From contig OZ024794.1 in assembly GCA_964017045.1 (NCBI GenBank), positions 33,263,682 through 33,327,681 on the forward strand: 64,000 nucleotides of DNA, given 5' to 3'. Below the pieces are notes generated by a model. That model ran no database searches. It was given only the letters and a program-made list of their open reading frames with translations, and was not told the origin of the DNA. Both the position numbers and the translations under genes were made by a program. Below, piece by piece: positions 55,199-64,000 of the stretch. Origin of the DNA: Omphiscola glabra. Taxonomy: Eukaryota > Mollusca > Gastropoda > Lymnaeidae. Each line of letters begins with the position of its first letter. Position 1 is the stretch's first letter.

Positions 55199-55330
55199 CA
55201 CATATCATCAACTATATTGACTGTTACCTCATACACACACATATCATCAACTATAGTAACTGTTACCTCATACACACATATCATCAGCTATAGTGACTGT
55301 TACCTCATACACACACATATCATCAACTAA
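55199..55330. repeat. Repeat of about 40 bp, 3-4 copies
   Basis: Units combine CATATCATCAACTATA, TGACTGTTACCTCATACACA and a short CA run. Confidence 0.85.
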
Positions 55331-55606
55331 ATGACTATTCACCCAGCCTATCCCAACGCAAACAATTAAATCAGATGATTATTCACCACCCCACACATAA
55401 TACCATCAACAATAAGACATCTGCCGCCGCCATTTAATCCCGAGCATGGGCAGCTAGCAACCCCGAGATAAGTCCGACTATTAATTGGGGTCAAGGAGTG
55501 GGCGTGGTCGCTGCACCAGAGTGTGCCCCCAACCAAAGAAACACAATTTGGGGTGGGGGATGGAGGCTATCTTATGGCATGTATCGATTTCCAAACGATC
55601 AGCTTA

Positions 55607-55896
55607 TACAAAGTGGGTATACAAATTGGATATAGACAAAGTAGGTACATAAAGTAGGTATACAATGTGGGTACATCAAGTGGGTATAGAATGTGGGTAC
55701 ATAAGGTGGGCATACAATGTGGGTACATAATGTGGGTATACAATGTGGGTACATAAGGTGGGTATACAATGTGGGTACATAAGGTGGGTATACAAAGTAG
55801 GTACATAAAGTGGGTACACAAAGTGGGTATACAATGTGGGTACATAAAGTGGGTATACAATGTGGGTACATAAAGTGGGTACATAAAGTGGGTATA
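55607..55896. repeat. 13-bp minisatellite (26-bp dimers)
   Basis: ATGTGGGTACATA alternates with AGGTGGGTATACA. Minus-strand YPLYVPTLCTH frames are artefacts. Confidence 0.93.
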
Positions 55897-56559
55897 CTTT
55901 CTTCGTCCTGTAGCACAATCAGATCTTGGAGAAAAAAAAAAGCGGGGGGGGAGGGGGGGTGTCCGTCACCTTCATCTGACTTGCAAAGAGGCCAGATGAA
56001 CATTAAAGGCTGAGAACCGTTGACTTCAAATTACCGTCGTGTGATCACTCTCTTCATGACAACATTGTGCAGGAAGTCATGAGAAGCCCGCCATGTATTT
56101 TTACTGCAAAGAACTAGGAAGACGTCACTGTAAGACTTCTTGCCATCCAAAATCCTTTTTTTTTTTTTTTTTTTTAATAGCCACAGAAACATCGTCGTTT
56201 TCTCTCTTTCCTCTCCCCTCCCCCCTTTTCAAATGGTTTTGTCTATACTTTCGCACAACCGCTATAACAGGGCGGCAAATTTTAGATATTAATCTGGCCC
56301 AGACGTGTCGTCACATACGGCACCGTGCGTCAACCATCTCCCACCCCTTCTCTTTCCCCCCCCCCCCCCCCCCCCACGTGAAAAAAGCAGACATGACTTC
56401 TGTGAATTAACACCCAAAGATGTGATACTCACAATACGACTAGACTATTCAAACCGTCCATCTGGAAGATGAAGATTTAAAAAAACAAAAAAATACCAAT
56501 AACTAAATTGACTTTTTCTAAACCAAACATTGGTATAACACCTACGATCACTCAGTTTG
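55897..56559. other. Unannotated DNA with homopolymers
   Basis: A T run lies at about 56156-56175 and a C run at about 56359-56376. No gene is supported. Confidence 0.45.
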
Positions 56560-56756
56560 CAGAGGCGTAGCTAAGGGGGCGCACAGGGGGGGGGCGACAG
56601 ATGTCCACGGGCCGTTAGACTAGTTAGGACGCCAAAATCTGTTTTGATATTTTTTTTATTGATGAAAATAATTGGCTTGACGGTTGAAAAAAGAAAAGGG
56701 GGCTCTTTAAAATGAATCTTGTCCCACAGGCGCCTAACACTCTAGCCACGCCTCTG
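56560..56756. mobile_element. hAT-like MITE (GCGTAGCTA family), copy 2
   Basis: The ends CAGAGGCGTAGCTAAG and CTCTAGCCACGCCTCTG are inverted repeats. The interior is shared with 20021-20220 (TTAGACTAGTTAG, GCCAAAAT, TTATTGATGAAAATAA and ATGAATCTTGTCCC). Confidence 0.82.
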
Positions 56757-57155
56757 CAGTTAGGCCTAGCTTTTGAACAAACGTTCTATTTATGTAACAG
56801 GAACAATAAATACAATTCACCGGCACTTAAATAGCTTCTAATATTTAAAAAAAAAAGAAATACGATTTAAAATCTCAAAAAAAGTACTCGATAGCTCCAC
56901 ATAACTACGTAGTTAGCGGAATGGGTAAATCGAGGATCCACCAGCATTAAATATTAAAATGAGACGCCCATGAAAAGCTTTATTCCGAAATGCAGATCGC
57001 TTGGATCAAGTGATACCAAGAGCATTTTTTTTGTATGCTAAAATCATAGACACAAAAATAAATAAATGACGAATATAGATAGCATACATTAAAAATACAA
57101 ATAAATGAAAAAAAAAACACACATTAAAAAAAACAAATATTTTACAAAAGCATGC
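56757..57155. other. Unannotated AT-rich DNA
   Basis: No recognisable feature. Confidence 0.4.
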
Positions 57156-57563
57156 TAACAGAGCATTTAAGAAGAGCACACCAAAAGAGCATTTGAAAAG
57201 CCAGAATGATCAATTCATTGATAGTTGGCCTTCAAAATATAGAAGAGAAATATAGAAGAAAAGAATTAAAAAATATCAATCCAAGAAAGCATTCCCAAAA
57301 GGAGCATTCAAAAATGAGCATTCCAAAAAGGAGCATTAAAAAAAAGAGCATTAAAAAGGAGCTTTTAAAAAGCACTCCAAAAGAGCATTCCAGAAAAAGC
57401 GTTCCAAAATAGCATTCTTATGAGCATTCCCAAAAAAAGCATTAAAACGATCATTCCAATGAAGCATTCCAAACAGCATTCCAAAAAAAGAAGCATTCCA
57501 AAGCGCATACCAAATCATCATTCCAAAAAGAGCGTTAAAAATGCATTCCAAAAGAGCATTCCC
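57156..57563. repeat. Irregular 14-16 bp GAGCATTCCAAAA repeat, about 25 copies
   Basis: GAGCATT(C/A)(C/A)AAAA units recur with variable A-run length. The resulting Lys/Ser-rich frames are artefacts. Confidence 0.85.
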
Positions 57564-58054
57564 AAATCAACGAAATTTGCTGGATTGTCAAAGTTGAGAT
57601 AAATGTTCGACTCTAGGCTATCAACACTGCTCAGCTGCACCGTGTGTACCACTTGTGTGAAGAAAGAAAAACCAAGAATCTCTGTAGATCCTCCCAGACT
57701 TGGCCAACTCTTGCCTGCCCATCAACGCTAATCCCCTTAGAGTATAAGGGAGACAGTGGACGTATTAGCCCCCCCCCCAGCCCCCCTCCTCTCCCTCTGG
57801 CCCAAACCACCTCGATCGCCTGCAGTCTGGTCCTAAAAGACACTGATGGACGACCTTGGGAAATGACCTCTTCTCCGACGGTGCGATTGATTGAGCCGGA
57901 TGCACCGACTGTCGGACAATTACCGGACGGACGTTTTGAGTTTAGATGCCCCCCCTCAGGTGTTGGACGTCAAACCTCGTGACCTAAGAGCCCCCGGGAC
58001 AGCCGTGATATATGAGCTTATTCGTATCTTCACAAGTCGTTTGACTTCCGCTGC
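57564..58054. other. Unannotated DNA including first copy of an 80-bp duplication
   Basis: The segment 57938-58011 (GGTGTTGGACGTCAAACCTC and GTGACCTAAGAG) recurs at 58397-58473. A 141-codon frame at 57891-58316 spans this segment and the 57-bp repeats and has no known domain. Confidence 0.5.
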
Positions 58055-58220
58055 TTCTGATGGCTGTAGAAGAACTGTTAAAAGTTTTCAGGGAAGATCT
58101 TTGCTTTGTTCTGCTGATGGCTGTAGAAGAACTGTTAAAAGTTTTCTGAGAAGATCTTTGCTCTGTTCTGCTGATGGCTGTAGAATAACTGTTAAAGGCT
58201 TTCAGAGAAGATCTTTGCTC
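58055..58220. repeat. 57-bp tandem repeat, 3 copies
   Basis: Units contain GATGGCTGTAGAAGAACTGT, TAAAAGTTTTC and GAAGATCTTTGCT. Confidence 0.92.
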
Positions 58221-58396
58221 TGGCCGTTTATCATCTTTCTATCGATCTTAAACTTACGACAGACATCACTTTATGAAACCGTTAGAGAAGTTCTGGACCG
58301 TTACTTTGGTGCGTGATAATAAAAGGATGGTAGCTGGGGCGGGGGTGGGGGGTGGGGGGAGAGACTGCTTGCGTTCAACACACACACTACTGGTGT

Positions 58397-58473
58397 GAGT
58401 TTAGATCCCCCCCCCCCCCAGGTGTTGAACGTCAAACCTCGTGACCTAAGGGCCCCCGGGACAGCCGTGATAT
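58397..58473. repeat. Second copy of an 80-bp direct duplication
   Basis: It matches 57938-58011 with a longer C run. The copies share GACCTAAG(A/G)GCCCCCGGGA and CAGCCGTGATATA. The spacing is 459 bp. Confidence 0.85.
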
Positions 58474-58566
58474 ACAAAGTAGTGCATTGAATGGGGCGGA
58501 ATGTACTGGGATAAAACGGCGGATCTCAAGCTGTGGTTCACGTACTCCGAATGAGACGTATACCTT

Positions 58567-58613
58567 CGTATCCGGAAAATTGATCGACGGAAAATTGATC
58601 GAAGGAAAAGCAA
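58567..58613 (+). mobile_element. Truncated foldback/MULE-like terminus, copy 3
   Basis: CGTATCCGGAAAATTGATCG and ACGGAAAATTGATCGAAGG match the left end of the family at 12222 and 49073. The remainder is replaced by the GA tract. Confidence 0.7.
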
Positions 58614-59010
58614 GCTAGAGAGAGAGAGAGAGACAGAGACAGAGAGTTAGAACAAGAGAGAGAGAGAGAGCCAGAGAGTTAGAACAAGAGAGAGAGAGAG
58701 ACAGAGAGTTAGAACAAGAGAGAGAGAGAGACAGAGAGTTATAACAAGAGAGAGAGAGAGAGAGAGTCAGAGAGTTAGAACAAGAGAGAGAGAGACAGAT
58801 AGTTAGAACAAGAGAGAGAGAGGGAGAGACAGAGAGTTAGAACAAGAGAGAGAGAGAGAGAGACAGAGAGTTAGAACAAGAGAGAGAGAGAGAGAGAGAG
58901 ACAGAGAGTTAGAACAAGAGAGAGAGAGAGAGAGACAGAGAGTTAGAACAAGAGAGAGAGAGAGTCAGAGAGTTAGAACAAGAGAGAGAGAGAGACAGAT
59001 AGTTAGAACA

Positions 59011-59042
<32 letters not shown>

Positions 59043-59082
59043 TTAGAACAAGAGAGAGAGAGAGAGACAGAGAGTTAGAACA

Positions 59083-59114
<32 letters not shown>

Positions 59115-59167
59115 GGAGAGACAGAGAGTTAGAACAAGAGAGAGAGAGAGACAGAGAGAGAGACAGA

Positions 59168-59202
<35 letters not shown>

Positions 59203-59224
59203 GGAGAGACAGAGAGTTAGAACA

Positions 59225-59255
<31 letters not shown>

Positions 59256-59296
59256 CAGAGAGAGAGAGAGAGAGGGAGAGACAGAGAGAGAGAGGT
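58614..59296. repeat. GA-rich minisatellite with GTTAGAACAAG
   Basis: (GA)n of varying length alternates with CAGAGAGTTAGAACAAGAGA about 15 times. Minus-strand SLSLSCSNSL frames are artefacts. Confidence 0.95.
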
Positions 59297-59545
59297 GGTA
59301 GAGACAAAAGCGTTCAATTAAACAGAAACACTAACCAACAATTGAAATAATTGAATGAAAGAAAGAGAAGGAGATACGTGCCATGAGTTCTCCCAAGAGT
59401 ACACAGGCGTCACGTCTAGTGTTTAAGAATCGAAAGCGGGGAAGGGGGGCCCGGGGAGGTGTTGCTAGTTGGAGTTGTAGAGACATAGAGCTGAGTGAAA
59501 GGGGGCTCGGATCGGGCAAGTATTTGGGTTTCGTAGAATAAGTGT

Positions 59546-59585
<40 letters not shown>

Positions 59586-60199
59586 AGATGTTGAAAGAGA
59601 GTCTGCAATTAAGTTTTATTTTGTTTTGAATGACAACATACGGGGTAAAGGAAAACGTCATAATATAAAGGTGCGTAACTCAATGATGAATGACGACACG
59701 AGGGTCATTTATTACAGGACGGGTATGTAATATAGGCGGATACTGGTGTGGGATGGAAATTTGGGGGGGGGGGGGGTCCTTCTTCTGGTTCCTAACCTGA
59801 GATTTTTTGAGGATGGGAGGAATGGAGTATAGTTGAATGAAATAAGAGGGAGAGGGTGGATGAAGATGTAGGAGAGAGATATTGTGAAAATGGAATCAGG
59901 AAGATGGCGTTATGAGAAGAGAGAGGACGGTGGAAGAAATGGTATAGAGAAAATGAGGAGAGATAGGGAGAGAGTAAGAAGAAAGATGGAAAAGGTGAAA
60001 GGAGGCGATGCTGCAATATGAGGAGAGAGAGGTGGTAGAGAACCAGGAAATATATTTTAAAAAAACGATGTGGAATGAGGAGATATTGCAATCTGAGGAT
60101 AGAGAGAGCCAGGAAATATATGCATAGTATGTGGAAGGAGAATATATTGCAATATGAGGAGAGAGATAGATAGAATGACGGGAGTGAGAGAGCAAAGAT
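59297..60199. other. Unannotated DNA with (GT)n and G run
   Basis: (GT)n lies at about 59547-59582 and a G run at 59763-59776. From about 59810 it becomes purine-rich, with loose ATGAGGAGAGAGA repeats that lead into the next array. Confidence 0.5.
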
Positions 60200-60340
60200 A
60201 CATTTAGATAGTAAGAGAGAGAACGAGATAGAGAGAGAAAGAGATAAAGAAAGAAAGAGAGAGAAAGAGAAAGAAAGAAAGAAAGAGAGAGAGAGAAAGA
60301 GAGAGATGGATAGAGAAAGAGAGAGAGAGAGAAAGAGAGA
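60200..60340. repeat. (GA/GAAA)n tract
   Basis: Simple purine repeat adjoining the 70-bp array. Confidence 0.9.
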
Positions 60341-61324
60341 AAGACGTGAGATGAGAGGAGGGGAAAATGAGAAGATAGAGATAGAGATAAAGTTAGCAGA
60401 GAAAAAAGATTGAAGTGAGATGAGAGGAGGGGAAAAATGAGAAAATAGAGATAGAGATAAAGTTAGCAGAGAAAAAAGAGAGAAGTGAGATGAGAGGAGG
60501 GGAAAAATGAGAAGATAGAGATAGAGATAAAGTTAGCAGAGAAAAAAGAGAGAAAGACGTGAGATGAGAGGAGGGGGAAAATGAGAAAATAGAGATAGAG
60601 ATAAAGTTAGCAGAGAAAAAAGAGAGAAGTGAGATGAGAGGAGGGGAAAAATGAGAAGATAGAGATAAAGTTAGCAGAGAAAAAAGAGAGAAGTGAGATG
60701 AGAGGAGGGGGAAAATGAGAAAATAGAGATAGAGATAAAGTTAGCAGAGAAAAAAGAGAGAAGTGAGATGAGAGGAGGGGAAAAATGAGAAAATAGAAAT
60801 AGAGATAAAGTTAGCAGAGAAAAAAGAGAGAAGTGAGATGAGAGGAGGGGAAAAATGAGAAAATAGAGATAGAGATAAAGTTAGCAGAGAAAAAAGAGAG
60901 AAGTGAGATGAGAGGAGGGGAAAAATGAGAAAATAGAGATAGAGATAAAGTTAGCAGAGAAAAAAGAGAGAAAGACGTGAGATGAGAGGAGGGGAAAATG
61001 AGAAGATAGAGATAGAGATAAAGTTAGCAGAGAAAAAAGATTGAAGTGAGATGAGAGGAGGGAAAAATGAGAAGATAGAGATAGAGATAAAGTTAGCAGA
61101 GAAAAAAGAGAGAAGTGAGATGAGAGGAGGGAAAAATGAGAAGATAGAGATAGAGATAAAGTTAGCAGAGAAAAAAGATTGAAGTGAGATGAGAGGAGGG
61201 AAAAATGAGAAGATAGAGATAGAGATAAAGTTAGCAGAGAAAAAAGAGAGAAGTGAGATGAGAGGAGGGAAAAATGAGAAGATAGAGATAGAGATAAAGT
61301 TAGCAGAGAAAAAAGAGAGAAGTG
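60341..61324. repeat. 70-bp purine-rich minisatellite, about 14 copies
   Basis: Units contain GTGAGATGAGAGGAGGGGAA, ATAGAGATAGAGATAAAG and TTAGCAGAGAAAAAAGAGAG. Variants include AGAAAGACGTGAG junctions and a unit lacking one GATAGA. Minus-strand FFSANFISISIFSF frames are artefacts. Confidence 0.95.
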
Positions 61325-61932
61325 AGACCACTGAAACGTTGTGGACAAACCAGTAGCCAGCGGGCATCTACCGGTTCCGCCCGGCAGTATATGTCACTGC
61401 ACGCGCCCCCTGATCACTGTCTGGGATTTCCACCCACCCCCAAATCAGTTCCGCGCCTCACTTCCACACCCCCCCCCCCCCGCCCCAGTGTCGTCTATCA
61501 CTGTACTTTGTAAGAGCCTCCAGACTGATTAATGGCGACCGTGTCTATTATTGGTTAATCACAGCTCGCAATGTGACTGGGTGGGAAAAAAGAGGTTGGG
61601 GGGGGGGGGGGTGTGGAAATAATGGCCCGTTGCTCTTGTTTCAAACTGGTCCTTGGACATAGTGCGCTGGAAAAACAACAACTTGTCAGGAAAGGTTGGG
61701 GGGGTGTTCGTGTGTGTGGAAAAGAGGGGGCGGGGTGTGGCATAAGGCCTTGAGGATATTCTCTTATGAAGATGATTTGTCTTTTGAAAAAGGTTTGATG
61801 TCATATTAATGCTAGCGTCCCGGGATTATGTAGACAACGCAGACAAATTAGTTCCCATTATGAATTCTATCCGGAGTTTGCGCTCGTACTCTTATGTCTT
61901 TCAGGTGTGACTTTTTGTTTGTTTTTTGTGTG
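61325..61932. other. Unannotated DNA with C and G runs
   Basis: A C run lies near 61470-61481 and a G run near 61600-61612. No gene is supported. Confidence 0.45.
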
Positions 61933-64000
61933 GTGAATACATCTTGTTAGGTAGCATGCTTGTGTATTTCATACTTTGTTGAATACATCATGTTAGGTAG
62001 CATGCTTGTGTATTTCATACTTTGTTGAATACATCTTGTTAGGTAGCATGCTTGTGTATTTCATACTTTGTTGAATACATCATGTTAGGTAGCATGCTTG
62101 TGTATTTCATACTTTGTTGAATACATCTTGTTAGGTAGCATGCTTGTGTATTTCATACTTTGTTGAATACATCATGTTAGGTAGCATGCTTGTGTATTTC
62201 ATACTTTGTTGAATACATCTTGCTAGGTAGCATGCTTGTGTATTTCATACTTTGTTGAATACATCTTGCTAGGTAGCATGCTTGTGTATTTCATACTTTG
62301 TTGAATACATCTTGTTAGGTAGCATGCTTGTGTATTTCATACTTTGTTGAATACATCTTGCTAGGTAGCATGCTTGTGTATTTCATACTTTGTTGAATAC
62401 ATCTTGTTAGGTAGCATGCTTGTGTATTTCATACTTTGTTGAATACATCTTGCTAGGTAGCATGCTTGTGTATTTCATACTTTGTTGAATACATCATGTT
62501 AGGTAGCATGCTTGTGTATTTCATACTTTGTTGAATACATCATGTTAGGTAGCATGCTTGTGTATTTCATACTTTGTTGAATACATCTTGCTAGGTAGCA
62601 TGCTTGTGTATTTCATACTTTGTTGAATACATCTTCTTAGGTAGCATGCTTGTGTATTTCATACTTTGTTGAATACATCTTGCTAGGTAGCATGCTTGTG
62701 TATTTCATACTTTGTTGAATACATCTTCTTAGGTAGCATGCTTGTGTATTTCATACTTTGTTGAATACATCATGTTAGGTAGCATGCTTGTGTATTTCAT
62801 ACTTTGTTGAATACATCTTCTTAGGTAGCATGCTTGTGTATTTCATACTTTGTTGAATACATCTTGCTAGGTAGCATGCTTGTGTATTTCATACTTTGTT
62901 GAATACATCTTCTTAGGTAGCATGCTTGTGTATTTCATACTTTGTTGAATACATCTTGCTAGGTAGCATGCTTGTGTATTTCATACTTTGTTGAATACAT
63001 CTTGCTAGGTAGCATGCTTGTGTATTTCATACTTTGTTGAATACATCTTGCTAGGTAGCATGCTTGTGTATTTCATACTTTGTTGAATACATCTTCTTAG
63101 GTAGCATGCTTGTGTATTTCATACTTTGTTGAATACATCTTGCTAGGTAGCATGCTTGTGTATTTCATACTTTGTTGAATACATCTTCTTAGGTAGCATG
63201 CTTGTGTATTTCATACTTTGTTGAATACATCATGTTAGGTAGCATGCTTGTGTATTTCATACTTTGTTGAATACATCTTCTTAGGTAGCATGCTTGTGTA
63301 TTTCATACTTTGTTGAATACATCATGTTAGGTAGCATGCTTGTGTATTTCATACTTTGTTGAATACATCTTCTTAGGTAGCATGCTTGTGTATTTCATAC
63401 TTTGTTGAATACATCTTGTTAGGTAGCATGCTTGTGTATTTCATACTTTGTTGAATACATCTTGCTAGGTAGCATGCTTGTGTATTTCATACTTTGTTGA
63501 ATACATCATGTTAGGTAGCATGCTTGTGTATTTCATACTTTGTTGAATACATCTTCTTAGGTAGCATGCTTGTGTATTTCATACTTTGTTGAATACATCT
63601 TCTTAGGTAGCATGCTTGTGTATTTCATACTTTGTTGAATACATCTTCTTAGGTAGCATGCTTGTGTATTTCATACTTTGTTGAATACATCATGTTAGGT
63701 AGCATGCTTGTGTATTTCATACTTTGTTGAATACATCTTCTTAGGTAGCATGCTTGTGTATTTCATACTTTGTTGAATACATCTTCTTAGGTAGCATGCT
63801 TGTGTATTTCATACTTTGTTGAATACATCTTGTTAGGTAGCATGCTTGTGTATTTCATACTTTGTTGAATACATCTTCTTAGGTAGCATGCTTGTGTATT
63901 TCATACTTTGTTGAATACATCTTGCTAGGTAGCATGCTTGTGTATTTCATACTTTGTTGAATACATCTTCTTAGGTAGCATGCTTGTGTATTTCATACTT
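61933..64000. repeat. 46-bp satellite, at least 45 copies, continuing past the window
   Basis: The unit contains AGGTAGCATGCTTGTGTATT and TCATACTTTGTTGAATACATC. Nearly all variation sits in a 5-base slot after ACATC (ATGTT, TTGTT, TTGCT or TTCTT). The constant part is almost invariant. The array reaches base 64000, so its true length is unknown. Confidence 0.98.

Overview
This window looks like non-coding DNA from an animal genome, most likely a gastropod mollusc. The taxon is an inference. It rests on intron-exon structure, several families of non-LTR retrotransposon 3' ends, many non-autonomous DNA transposons, hammerhead-like Penelope relics and at least five copies of the hAT family SPIN. 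SPIN is known for horizontal transfer among tetrapods, triatomine bugs and the pond snail Lymnaea. No bacterial-type operon, rRNA gene, intact tRNA gene or CRISPR array is visible.

Only one segment reads as a genuine host coding sequence: a 155-bp internal exon on the minus strand at 20277-20431. It has consensus splice sites and is open in one frame only. It encodes the start of an immunoglobulin domain resembling the DPR/zig-8 class of neuronal cell-surface proteins. No other exon of that gene was recognised, so the rest of the window is probably its very long introns plus repeats, though flanking intergenic DNA cannot be excluded.

Tandem repeats dominate the layout. From left to right the main arrays are: 55-bp (536-867), 28-bp (1429-1704 and 10704-11639), 18-bp inside a transposon (5750-6336), 24-bp (8671-8980), 16-bp (9411-9681), 20-bp (11945-12114), 14-bp (12537-14014), 26-bp with CRE palindromes (15345-15515), 21-bp (16690-17004), 12-bp (17664-18004), 42/36-bp (22591-23805), 27-bp (30747-31310), 21-bp (34321-34581), 41-bp (37136-40503, about 82 copies), 56-bp (43124-43652), 18-bp (46734-47392), 54-bp (49718-50259), 36-bp (53773-55134), 70-bp (60341-61324) and 46-bp (61933 to the right edge). 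Many long open frames here are only these arrays read through, because unit lengths divisible by three, or stop-free units, give repetitive peptides.

Dispersed among them are transposons with recognisable ends. These include SPIN copies, other hAT-like elements with 8-bp target duplications, two foldback elements with about 9-bp duplications, an 870-bp foldback element inserted into the 42-bp satellite, a TTAA-flanked element, and retrotransposon 3' ends with (AAT), (GAA), (GAT) or (AATC) tails. A recurring theme is the link between mobile elements and minisatellites: elements carry arrays, arrays are interrupted by elements, and one array is flanked by a 13-bp direct repeat as if it had moved as a block. 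I found no previously undescribed gene system. The most interesting items are the array-carrying mobile elements, the SPIN copies, the hammerhead relics and the isolated immunoglobulin exon.
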